Source: Noviherbaspirillum sp.
GTDB taxonomy: Bacteria; Pseudomonadota; Gammaproteobacteria; Burkholderiales; Burkholderiaceae
Assembly (NCBI GenBank): GCA_028292785.1
Contig: JAQGLQ010000533.1
Location: 1-5,342, forward strand
Reading direction: 5' to 3'
DNA length: 5,342 nucleotides
Within the stretch, counting starts at the first letter, position 1; the number at the start of each line of letters is the position of its first letter. Position numbers and translations under genes: made by a program. The notes below the pieces were generated by a model. That model was not told the DNA's origin. It ran no database searches and saw only the letters and a list, made by a program, of their open reading frames with translations. Below are positions 1 to 5,332 of the stretch, piece by piece.

Positions 1-100
1 CATGGCCCAGCATGGCGAGGAATTCATCCTTTGCCTTGTTTTGCACTTCGGCGATCCTGCGCGCTTCATGCTCGCTCAACAGCAGCCCTGCGCGCTCGGA
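1..100 (-). pseudogene. Continuation of the sensor kinase after the stop: coil and start of HisKA, cut by the window edge
   Basis: Directly after the TAA, in the same frame, the minus strand reads SERAGLLLSEHEARRIAEVQ and then NKAKDEFLAMLGH. The last part is the classic entry into a HisKA domain (KDEFLAMLGHELRNPL in many Burkholderiales hybrid kinases). The last full codon, at 2-4, is the phosphoacceptor histidine. The rest of HisKA, the ATPase domain and any receiver domain lie outside the window. With no frame change between the halves, a single base substitution creating TAA is the simplest origin. Separate translation is possible: a GTG at 46-44 has AGGA 8 bases upstream (58-55), and a TTG at 79-77 has a weaker GCAGGG upstream. 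I treat this as the remainder of a broken gene, but a split two-gene arrangement is not excluded. Confidence 0.7.
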
Positions 101-1150
101 TTACGCCTGCGCGCGCGACTCGCGCTCCCCCAGCAGGACGGTGCCAGTCTCTGCCAGCGCGGCGTGAAGCGTGTCCAGTTCGGTCACGCCGCTCTTGCGC
201 GAAGTCGGCAGTTCACCGCGACCCAGCGCCGCGGCCGAGCGTACCGCGCCGGCCATCGAGTGGGAAAGCCGGCGTCCAAAGAATGTCGCCAGCGCGGCGG
301 CAAAGCACAGAGCGGCGAGCAGGCCGATTCCCGCGACGATGACCGCCTGGCGTGCCGCCGATTCTATCTCCTCTACCGGCACGCCGAGGGCGACAATCCA
401 TCCCGATAGCGCCGAACGGGTAACGACGGTGTAATTCTCGACGCCTTCGCGGCTGAAGTGGCGAATGGTTTTCTCGTTGTAGACGCGCGCCGCATTCAAG
501 ATCTCCGATCTTACGATCCTGCCGACAAACTGAGCGGCGTTATGGCTGCGGGCGATCGTGAGGCCGTCGCGGTCGGAAATGCCGACGATCCAGCTCGGTG
601 GCAGGTTGCGCTGCGCGAATGCGCGGTTGAAGTAATCCGCCGAAAATACCTGGGAGATGACAAGGTTCCTCCCGCCGGCGGTTACCGGAAGCACGACCCG
701 GATGTTATGTTGATTGGCGACCGAGCCGAATCGCAGATTGGAGATATGGGTCCGCTGTTCCTGCATGTCTTTCTTCAGCTGTTCCGTATATTCCACCTTG
801 GGAAGCGGCGAACCGAACGGCCGCAGGGTATTGATGATCTGCTGTCCCTCGGCATCGGATAGCACTATCCATGCGCCGCCGGTCGGCTCCAATACCATCG
901 CCTGCTTATAGAATGCTTGCCAGTTTCCCTCGACGATATTGTTGGAGGTTGCCAGCAGCCGAAGCGCGATTTCGGCGTTGCCCAGTTCCCGGTCCACCGC
1001 CAGCGCGGTGGCGCGGGCCGCTTCCCGTACCCCTCTCAGCGCAGCATCGCGCTCGGCTTGCAGCAGCATGTTGAGAGCCAGGGCCGAGAACAGGCTGATC
1101 GGGACCAGGATGGCCGTCACCATCAGGGCGAGATAGGCCCTCAGCTTCAT
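101..1150 (-). CDS. Cache-type sensor histidine kinase, N-terminal sensor part ending at an in-frame TAA
   Basis: This 349-residue product is the sensing half of a membrane histidine kinase. A transmembrane helix lies at about residues 5-28, followed by a periplasmic region of about 240 residues resembling a double-Cache ligand-binding domain. A second transmembrane helix lies at about 269-291, and a HAMP-like or coiled linker runs to the end (SMAGAVRSAAALGRGELP, then an ALAETGTVLLGERES coil). It stops at TAA (101-103) just where a kinase should connect to its HisKA domain, and the same frame beyond the stop reads as kinase. As it stands the product could sense but not phosphorylate. I chose the ATG at 1150 because a GAGG lies 7 bases upstream and the first helix follows at once. 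The ATG at 1174 has no good ribosome binding site. The ligand is unknown. No response regulator gene is seen nearby. The domain call is firm; whether the gene is dead or split is not settled. Confidence 0.8.
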   Translation of the reverse strand: MKLRAYLALMVTAILVPISLFSALALNMLLQAERDAALRGVREAARATALAVDRELGNAEIALRLLATSNNIVEGNWQAFYKQAMVLEPTGGAWIVLSDAEGQQIINTLRPFGSPLPKVEYTEQLKKDMQEQRTHISNLRFGSVANQHNIRVVLPVTAGGRNLVISQVFSADYFNRAFAQRNLPPSWIVGISDRDGLTIARSHNAAQFVGRIVRSEILNAARVYNEKTIRHFSREGVENYTVVTRSALSGWIVALGVPVEEIESAARQAVIVAGIGLLAALCFAAALATFFGRRLSHSMAGAVRSAAALGRGELPTSRKSGVTELDTLHAALAETGTVLLGERESRAQA

Positions 1151-1233
1151 GCACGGGCCTCGGTCCCGGTACATTTCCGCGATAACCGGGACTTGGCGCC
1201 AGACACGGCTGTTATTAATTCGCTGATATCCAT
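1147..1233 (-). CDS. Candidate 28-residue ORF overlapping the kinase start by ATGA
   Basis: An ATG at 1233 opens a 28-residue frame (MDISELITAVSGAKSRLSRK, then CTGTEARA). Its TGA overlaps the kinase ATG in an ATGA arrangement, the layout typical of translational coupling. Against it, the bases ahead of the ATG are G-rich but contain no proper GGAGG-like site at normal spacing, and the peptide matches nothing I recognise. It could be a coupling leader peptide or a chance frame in the 183-base gap between nhaR and the kinase. I favour chance slightly. Confidence 0.2.
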   Translation of the reverse strand: MDISELITAVSGAKSRLSRKCTGTEARA

Positions 1234-1250
1234 GCCTGCCGCCCCCGTGG

Positions 1251-1335
1251 TCCGATGAATATTTGACGCGATCCGATGCGTGACCCCGACCCGCGCATTA
1301 TGCCCGATAGCACCGACACCGCCTATGACGCGATC
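1251..1335. repeat. Short direct repeats between nhaR and the kinase gene
   Basis: TGACGCGATC occurs at 1264-1273 and again at 1326-1335, where it runs into the nhaR stop codon. TCCGATG occurs at 1251-1257 and 1272-1278, that is 21 bases apart, or two helical turns. They lie upstream of the kinase start on the minus strand, so they could be regulator binding sites for that gene. Short repeats in GC-rich DNA also arise by chance. No hairpin with a T-run was found after nhaR in this gap. Confidence 0.3.
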
Positions 1336-2239
1336 ATCTGGCGAACACGCCGCGGTGCACTTCCGTGAGAATCGCCTCCACCGCGGGGTGCTTGATCTTG
1401 CGCTCGTTGGAGATGGCATAGAACTGCTCCTTCACCTGCATCTCGCCGACCGGGATCGCACCGAACTGTTCCTTCACATCGTCCGCGAGTGCGGACGGAG
1501 CGGGGAACAGGCCGAGCCCGTTGCGCCCGAAGGTATTCAGCAATGCATTGTCATCGAATTCACCGACGACATCGGGTCGCACTTCCTTTATCTCGAACCA
1601 GTGATCGAGGCGGCTGCGAATCACATGATTTCGGGTCGGCAGCAGCAGCGGCGCGCCATGCAGGCTGGCCGGGAAATTCGGCCGGTAGCGTCCGGCGAGG
1701 TCCGGAATGCCGAACAGCGCGATCTCGCTTTCGCCCAGGAGGTGGCTGAATGCCCGCAGCGTCGTGCCCGCCGGAATCGGCCGGTCGGTCAGGACCACGT
1801 CGAGCTTGTGTACCGAGAGATCGCCCAGCAGGGATTCGAAATCGTCCTCATGGCAGACCAGTTTGACGCGCTCGGGAAGGCGCAGCGCCGCTTCCAGCAT
1901 GCGCGAGGCGATCAGTTTCGGTAGCGAATCGGACAGGCCGACGGTCAGGCGCATGGTGCGGCCGATATCGGTATCGGACAACACTTCCTGCATCTGTTCG
2001 CCGAGCAGGAAAATCTGGTCTGCGTAAGCCAGCGCGACGCGGCCCGCTTCCGTCAGGACCAGGCGCCGTCCCTGCGGTGCGAGCAGGGCTTTGCCAACCG
2101 ATTGCTCCAGCAGCGATAACTGGGCGCTGATGGTCTGGATCGCGACGCCCAGCCGTTCCGCCGCCCGCGTGACGCTGCCCTCCTTTGCTACGATCCAGAA
2201 ATAGTACAGGTGCCGATAGTTGAAGGTTGTTGATTTCAT
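1334..2239 (-). CDS. nhaR: LysR-type transcriptional activator NhaR
   Basis: A cytoplasmic DNA-binding regulator of the LysR family. In E. coli NhaR responds to Na+ and activates the Na+/H+ antiporter gene nhaA; it also activates pgaABCD. The NhaR signature is clear: FNYRHLYYFWIVAKEGSVTRAAE at the N terminus (E. coli has NYNHLYYFW...KEGSV..AAE), a winged helix-turn-helix at about residues 8-65, and an effector-binding domain from about residue 93. That domain carries HKLDVVLTDRPI, GEFDDNALLNTFG and a C-terminal ISNERKIKHPAVEAI like that of E. coli. The ATG at 2239 gives 301 residues, the length of E. coli NhaR, with six residues before the conserved NY. An in-frame ATG at 2269 would add ten residues. 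Neither start has a strong ribosome binding site. No nhaA lies in the window. The gene is divergent from yccA, sharing a 176-base control region. Identity is confident; the target gene is unknown. Confidence 0.9.
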   Translation of the reverse strand: MKSTTFNYRHLYYFWIVAKEGSVTRAAERLGVAIQTISAQLSLLEQSVGKALLAPQGRRLVLTEAGRVALAYADQIFLLGEQMQEVLSDTDIGRTMRLTVGLSDSLPKLIASRMLEAALRLPERVKLVCHEDDFESLLGDLSVHKLDVVLTDRPIPAGTTLRAFSHLLGESEIALFGIPDLAGRYRPNFPASLHGAPLLLPTRNHVIRSRLDHWFEIKEVRPDVVGEFDDNALLNTFGRNGLGLFPAPSALADDVKEQFGAIPVGEMQVKEQFYAISNERKIKHPAVEAILTEVHRGVFAR

Positions 2240-2303
2240 ATTTCGTGTTTTGCGAAGTGACACTTCCATTATCTTCGCTTTTTGATGAGCTTGTAAGACT
2301 TTA

Positions 2304-2323
2304 TGATGTCAGGTGTTACATGA
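2304..2323. promoter_or_regulatory. Candidate operator dyad in the nhaR-yccA control region
   Basis: TGATGT and ACATGA flank an 8-base centre, giving ATGT-N8-ACAT with one mismatch in the outer bases. Dyads of this size are the usual binding sites of LysR-type regulators, although the classic T-N11-A core is not exact here. It lies between the two divergent genes and overlaps a TATGAT (2302-2307) that could serve as a weak yccA -10 but lacks a convincing -35. NhaR is the obvious candidate binder, but this is inference. Confidence 0.25.
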
Positions 2324-2351
2324 CCCTGAACCGGGTGCCAAGGAGATCCCG

Positions 2352-2372
2352 ATGCAACGTAGCATTATTTGA
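2352..2372 (+). CDS. Six-codon mini-ORF (MQRSII) upstream of yccA
   Basis: ATG CAA CGT AGC ATT ATT TGA is preceded by AAGGAG (2340-2345) with a 6-base spacer. This is a better ribosome binding site than that of yccA itself, whose ATG lies 43 bases after the stop. It could be a leader peptide or a ribosome-loading site that controls yccA. It could also be a remnant of an older start region, or chance. No attenuator hairpin is seen between it and yccA. The match to a ribosome binding site is plain; that it is translated is inference. Confidence 0.35.
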   Translation: MQRSII

Positions 2373-2400
2373 AGATTGATCCCGCAACCGATTTTGTCAA
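2372..2400 (-). promoter_or_regulatory. Candidate sigma-70 promoter for nhaR
   Basis: On the minus strand a perfect TTGACA (-35, 2400-2395) is followed after exactly 17 bases by AATCTT (2377-2372), a weak -10 matching the consensus at three of six positions. It would leave an nhaR leader of about 130 bases. The -35 and spacing are good and the -10 is poor, as is common for activator-dependent genes. This is inference from sequence only. Confidence 0.3.
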
Positions 2401-2415
2401 AGGAAAGAAAACATC

Positions 2416-3105
2416 ATGAATAATCGTTATAACCCATCTCACACGAGCAGGTTTGGGACACAGGGCGCGGCTACCGTCATGGACGGCGCCGCTCATCGCG
2501 TGCTGCGCAACACCTATATGCTGCTGGCCGCGACGCTGACTTTCAGCGCGGTGACCGCCGGCATATCGGCCGCCTTGCGCCTGCCACATCCCGGCATCCT
2601 GATCACCCTGCTCGGCTACTTCGGCCTGCTGTTCCTGGTGACGAAGAACCGCGACCGCGGCCTGGGCGTCGCCTTCCTGTTCGCCCTCACCGGCTTCATG
2701 GGCTATACGCTCGGCCCGATCATCGGCAACTACCTCAACATGCCGAATGGAGCACAGACAGTCATGCTGGCTTTCGGCGGCACGGCGGCGATCTTCTTCG
2801 CGCTGTCGGCTTATGCGCTGACCACTAAACGCGATCTGTCCTTCATGGGCGGTTTCCTGGCGGTGGGCGTGCTGGTCGCTTTCCTGGCCGGCCTGGCTGC
2901 GATTTTCTTCAGCATCCCGGCGTTGTCGCTGACCGTATCGGCGGTGTTCGTGCTGCTGATGTCCGGCATGATCCTGTACGAGACGAACAATATCGTGCGC
3001 GGCGGAGAGACCAATTATGTGATGGCGACTCTCAGCCTTTTTGTTTCGATCTTCAACCTGTTCACCAGCCTGCTGCACCTGCTGGGCTTTGCAAACAAGG
3101 AATAA
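2416..3105 (+). CDS. yccA: YccA-type Bax inhibitor-1 family inner membrane protein
   Basis: A 229-residue multi-pass inner membrane protein. In E. coli, YccA binds the FtsH protease and modulates its degradation of membrane proteins such as SecY. The N-terminal 28 residues are soluble. About seven hydrophobic segments follow, from residue 30 to the end. Family marks include VLRNTYMLLAATLTFSAVTA (29-48), GFMGYTLGPIIGNYL (93-107) and ILYETNNIVRGGETNYVMATLS (186-207), with GFANKE at the C terminus, near E. coli GFASRD. The paired aspartates that gate calcium leak in BI-1/YetJ proteins are Glu and Ser at the matching places (YET, LFVSIFN), as in E. coli YccA as I recall it, which puts it in the YccA subgroup. 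The ATG is preceded by AAAGGA with a rather long 11-base gap. It is divergent from nhaR and ends in a terminator, so it is probably monocistronic. Confidence 0.92.
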   Translation: MNNRYNPSHTSRFGTQGAATVMDGAAHRVLRNTYMLLAATLTFSAVTAGISAALRLPHPGILITLLGYFGLLFLVTKNRDRGLGVAFLFALTGFMGYTLGPIIGNYLNMPNGAQTVMLAFGGTAAIFFALSAYALTTKRDLSFMGGFLAVGVLVAFLAGLAAIFFSIPALSLTVSAVFVLLMSGMILYETNNIVRGGETNYVMATLSLFVSIFNLFTSLLHLLGFANKE

Positions 3106-3107
3106 GC

Positions 3108-3140
3108 GCCGTGTGACTTCACGGCAGCCTGAAAACGGCT
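3108..3140 (+). other. Two tandem hairpins directly after yccA
   Basis: GCCGTG/CACGGC (3108-3113 with 3120-3125) forms a perfect 6-bp stem three bases after the yccA stop. AGCC/GGCT (3126-3129 with 3137-3140) forms a 4-bp stem directly after it. Neither is followed by a T-run, so they are not terminators. They may protect the 3' end of the mRNA ahead of the true terminator at 3156. Confidence 0.4.
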
Positions 3141-3155
3141 ATGCTTGATCCACGT

Positions 3156-3194
3156 CGAGGGCGCCACGGCCACACGTGACGCCCTCGGTTTTTT
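3156..3194 (+). terminator. Strong intrinsic terminator after yccA
   Basis: CGAGGGCG (3156-3163) pairs with CGCCCTCG (3180-3187). After a C/A mismatch, an inner CACG/CGTG extends the stem to about 12 pairs with a 6-base loop. It is followed by G and six T residues (3189-3194). It separates yccA from the TerC gene, which therefore needs its own promoter. Confidence 0.85.
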
Positions 3195-3250
3195 CGTGGG
3201 GTAAATCGTCACCCGCATTCATTTGACGCATCTAATAAGGAAAATCCACC

Positions 3251-4015
3251 ATGCTAGAACTTCTCGCCGATCCACAGATATGGATAGCTTTCGCCACGCT
3301 GACCGCGCTCGAACTGGTCCTTGGCATCGATAACATCATTTTCATATCCATCCTCGTGGATAAGCTGCCCCCCGAAAAAAGGGAGGTGACGCGCCGGCTG
3401 GGACTTTTCATGGCGATGTTCATGCGCATCGGATTGCTGCTGGTCCTCTCCTGGATCGTCGGCATGACCGCGCCGCTGTTCACCGTATTGGGCAACGAGA
3501 TCTCCGGGCGGGATCTGGTGCTGATCCTCGGCGGCCTGTTCCTGCTCTACAAGAGCGTCGGTGAAATCCATGAGTCCTTCGAGGGTGTGGAAGGCGGCGC
3601 GTCGAGCGCGGTGAAGGCAACTTTCGCCGGCGTGGTTCTGCAAATCATGATGATCGACCTGGTGTTCTCTCTCGATTCGATCATCACCGCAGTCGGCATG
3701 GTGGATCAGGTCGCGGTGATGATCGCCGCAGTGATCGCTTCGGTCGCGCTGATGATGTTCTTCGCGGGCCCGATCGGACGCTTCGTGTCGGCGCACCCGA
3801 CCATCAAGATGCTGGCACTGGCATTCCTGGTGGTTGTGGCCGTCGTGCTGATTGCGGAAGGCCTGGGCCACCATGTGCCGAAGGGATACGTGTATAGCGC
3901 GATGGCATTCTCGCTGGGGGTCGAGGCGCTGAATATGCGCTTGCGCAAGCGCTCTGCGGCACCGGTCCACCTGCATTCGCCTTATTCCAAGGAAGAAGAG
4001 CCGAACGCCAAGTAA
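3251..4015 (+). CDS. TerC family integral membrane protein (YgdQ-like)
   Basis: A 254-residue inner membrane protein of the TerC family, close in pattern to E. coli YgdQ and the membrane part of YoaE. Some TerC proteins export manganese (Alx, MeeF/MeeY types) and others were named from tellurite resistance; the substrate here cannot be read from sequence. Family motifs are in place: LELVLGIDNIIF (20-31) with the metal-site-like GIDN, EISGRDLVLILGGLFLLYKS (83-102), IHESFEG (106-112), MMIDLVFSLDSIITAVGM (133-150) and HVPKGYVYSAMAFSLGVEALN (208-228). About seven hydrophobic segments are visible. The last 25 residues are a soluble basic then acidic tail. No CBS or CorC domain is present, so it is the short form. 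The ribosome binding site AAGGA lies 9 bases before the ATG. It is flanked by terminators, hence a single-gene unit; no clear sigma-70 promoter is seen in 3195-3250. Confidence 0.9.
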   Translation: MLELLADPQIWIAFATLTALELVLGIDNIIFISILVDKLPPEKREVTRRLGLFMAMFMRIGLLLVLSWIVGMTAPLFTVLGNEISGRDLVLILGGLFLLYKSVGEIHESFEGVEGGASSAVKATFAGVVLQIMMIDLVFSLDSIITAVGMVDQVAVMIAAVIASVALMMFFAGPIGRFVSAHPTIKMLALAFLVVVAVVLIAEGLGHHVPKGYVYSAMAFSLGVEALNMRLRKRSAAPVHLHSPYSKEEEPNAK

Positions 4016-4033
4016 AAACGAGCGGCACCCTTT

Positions 4034-4076
4034 TCGGCCCTGTTGGCGTCCCCGCGCCGGCAGGGCCGATTCATTT
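4034..4076 (+). terminator. Probable terminator after the TerC gene
   Basis: TCGGCCCTG (4034-4042) pairs perfectly with CAGGGCCGA (4061-4069), and an inner GGCG/CGCC (4045-4048 with 4055-4058) continues the stem across a small TT/GG bulge. The following TTCATTT is only moderately T-rich. The stem is very stable and the position, 19 bases after the stop codon, is right. Confidence 0.7.
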
Positions 4077-4117
4077 GCAACGCTTGATTGCTGTCACTCG
4101 GCAATATGTCATGCAGC

Positions 4118-4147
4118 GGAACCAAGCACTTGACATTCAGTCATAAA
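4118..4147 (+). promoter_or_regulatory. Candidate ECF (RpoE-like) promoter for the 34-residue gene
   Basis: GGAACC (4118-4123) and GTCATAAA (4140-4147) match the ECF/sigma-E layout GGAAC-N17-GTC with exact spacing (E. coli GGAACTT-N15-GTCTAA). The TTGACA inside this element (4130-4135) has no TATAAT-like hexamer at 16-19 bases, so a sigma-70 reading is poorer. Transcription would begin near 4155, about 85 bases before the start codon. A small hairpin GCGCA/TGCGC (4155-4170) and the palindrome AAGCGCTT lie in that leader. This is inference from motif and spacing only. Confidence 0.4.
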
Positions 4148-4239
4148 GTGAAAGGCGCATTTTGTTGCGCGTGCAAGCGCTTCACCCGTTCCGATGTCGC
4201 GCTATTTCAACCACGTATTACCTTACCTGGAGGCCTGAT

Positions 4240-4344
4240 ATGAGAAAGATGATCGCTTTGGCGATAGCAGGATTTGTCTGGCGCAAGCTGCAGTCGCGCA
4301 TCATGGGCAAACAGACGGTGCGTCCACGTCGCGGATTTTATTGA
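4240..4344 (+). CDS. 34-residue basic small protein with hydrophobic N-terminal segment
   Basis: I do not recognise this gene. The ATG at 4240 has a perfect GGAGG (4229-4233) at a 6-base spacing, the best site in the window. The product starts MRKMIALAIAGFVWRKLQSR and ends VRPRRGFY. It carries nine Lys/Arg and no acidic residue. A short hydrophobic run at residues 4-14 ends in a tryptophan and is followed by a basic tail, a pattern fitting a small peptide that inserts into or lies on the inner membrane. A TTG at 4162 would extend the frame upstream, but it has no ribosome binding site and the extension looks non-coding. It sits alone between the TerC terminator and a hairpin after its own stop, with an ECF-like promoter motif upstream, so it appears to be its own transcription unit, possibly stress-controlled. 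Function is unknown. Confidence 0.6.
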   Translation: MRKMIALAIAGFVWRKLQSRIMGKQTVRPRRGFY

Positions 4345-4357
4345 TTGCACCATCGAC

Positions 4358-4401
4358 ACGAGCGCGATTGCATGCCGCGCTCGTCTCTTGGCTCTTTTAT
4401 T
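4358..4401 (+). terminator. Perfect 9-bp hairpin between convergent genes, probable terminator
   Basis: ACGAGCGCG (4358-4366) and CGCGCTCGT (4376-4384) form a perfect 9-bp stem with a 9-base loop. It begins 13 bases after the stop of the 34-residue gene. The plus strand then reads CTCTTGGCTCTTTTATT, so the nearest full T-run (4395-4398) is 10 bases from the stem, weaker than ideal. The stem could also stop minus-strand transcription coming from the GH16 gene, but no T-run follows on that side. Confidence 0.6.
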
Positions 4402-4409
4402 CGTTGCTC

Positions 4410-4428
4410 ATGCGGATCTAGTCCGCAT
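4410..4428 (-). other. Hairpin holding the GH16 stop codon in its loop
   Basis: ATGCGGA (4410-4416) and TCCGCAT (4422-4428) are a perfect 7-bp inverted repeat around a 5-base loop that contains the TAG stop (4420-4418, minus strand). No T-run follows on the minus strand, so it is not a classic terminator. It may stabilise the mRNA 3' end. Confidence 0.45.
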
Positions 4429-5332
4429 CCTTCCTGAATTTCCACGCGCGCACATAATTGACTTCGAAGGAATTGCCTTTTCCCTGCGGGGTAGAGATAT
4501 CCGGCTTGCCGCTGGCGCCACCGAACCATAAATCGAGCATCACATACATGGAATCCGCCATGCTGACCTTGCGGCTCCAGATTTCCTTCCCGTCGAAATA
4601 AAAAGTCTGCCTGTCCGGTTCCCATTTCACCGCGTATTTGTGAAAGCCGGCGGATAGATCTTTCCCCGTAGGATACATTTTCTGGCCTGCCTGCTTGCCT
4701 TCGGTAATCCATATCGTCGCCGCATAGGTATTCGGACGCGCGATGCCATCGGCATCCACGAAGCCCCAGCCTTCGCCACCCGGATATGCCTCCATGATGT
4801 CGATCTCGGGTCGTCGGTCGCCGGGATGGGCGAACAGCCAGAAGGCGGGCCAGGTACCCTTCCCGCGCGGCAGCTTGGCTTCCATTTCAAAAAAACCGTA
4901 GCGCTGCTCGAACTTGCCATCGGTGTCGATCGTGCGGTTGAAAAATTGACCCGTCGCATCGCGTTGCGGCCATATCTTCAGCACACCGCGTTCAACCGCG
5001 AAGTTGGTGGTCGGGTTCGATTTTTCATACCAGATGTGATCATTCCACAAGCGCGGATTGAATTCGTCGAATTCCTCCGACAAGGTGAGCACATAGTCTT
5101 TCCCATTCTGGCCGAACGGTGTTTTCTCTACAGAAGCAGGCCTCCGCCGCGTCTCCGGCGCCGATGCGGTTTTCGACGTGTCGCTGCGCGCACGGAAGTC
5201 CGCGCCCGGGCAGGACGCGCTTTGGCCGGAATCGCATGCCGCAAGCGACAGGGCAATGCTCATCATCAAGGTACGGGCGCCTCTGCAAGCGCTCGCGACC
5301 ATTGCTGGACGCCTGTTGAAAGAGATGGGCAA
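4418..5332 (-). CDS. Glycoside hydrolase family 16 lipoprotein (beta-glucanase-like)
   Basis: A 304-residue enzyme that should cleave beta-1,3 or beta-1,4 linkages in a glucan or galactan polysaccharide; exact substrate unknown. The GH16 active site is explicit: EIDIME at residues 176-181, with E176 the expected nucleophile, D178 the helper and E181 the acid/base, in the ExDxxE form of laminarinase-type enzymes. Around it are YGFFEMEAKLPRGKGTWPAFW (145-165), IWYEKSN, and HKYAVKWEPDRQTFYFDGKE (231-250). An N-terminal signal with a lipobox (SLAAC, Cys33) predicts lipid anchoring. Asp34 follows the cysteine, the +2 residue that in E. coli retains lipoproteins in the inner membrane. Residues 34-70 are a polar linker. 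The start is a TTG at 5332 with AGGA at 5342-5339 (6-base gap), so the ribosome binding site touches the window edge. The frame stays open upstream, and an ATG at 5302 is an alternative. It is convergent with the 34-residue gene. Confidence 0.9.
   Translation of the reverse strand: MPISFNRRPAMVASACRGARTLMMSIALSLAACDSGQSASCPGADFRARSDTSKTASAPETRRRPASVEKTPFGQNGKDYVLTLSEEFDEFNPRLWNDHIWYEKSNPTTNFAVERGVLKIWPQRDATGQFFNRTIDTDGKFEQRYGFFEMEAKLPRGKGTWPAFWLFAHPGDRRPEIDIMEAYPGGEGWGFVDADGIARPNTYAATIWITEGKQAGQKMYPTGKDLSAGFHKYAVKWEPDRQTFYFDGKEIWSRKVSMADSMYVMLDLWFGGASGKPDISTPQGKGNSFEVNYVRAWKFRKDAD

Noticed and set aside
2..862. Long plus-strand open frames opposite the sensor kinase
   Set aside because: They are antisense shadows of GC-rich coding sequence. 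The minus strand gives clear kinase domains, and these frames lack ribosome binding sites and any recognisable motif.
2282..2307. TTGATG ... TATGAT as a sigma-70 promoter for yccA
   Set aside because: The spacing is only 14 bases, too short for a normal sigma-70 promoter, so I noted the TATGAT only in passing.
2365..3078. Long minus-strand frame opposite yccA, rich in Gln, His and Arg
   Set aside because: Composition is typical of the reverse of a hydrophobic membrane protein gene, and the plus-strand YccA match is unambiguous.
3195..3250. A yybP-ykoY manganese riboswitch ahead of the TerC gene, as found before E. coli alx
   Set aside because: The space between the yccA terminator and the start codon is only about 55 bases and shows none of the conserved riboswitch elements or a multi-stem fold. 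There is room for an ordinary leader only.
3223..3250. TTGACG at 3223-3228 as the -35 of a TerC promoter
   Set aside because: A -10 at 17 bases would fall on the start codon, and the nearer TAATAA is only a few bases away, so the spacing is impossible.
3254..3976. Long minus-strand frame opposite the TerC gene
   Set aside because: It is a His/Gln/Asp-rich shadow of a membrane protein gene; the TerC motifs are on the plus strand.
4162..4239. A longer 60-residue version of the small protein starting at a TTG at 4162
   Set aside because: No ribosome binding site precedes it and the added residues have no coding look, whereas the ATG at 4240 has a perfect GGAGG.
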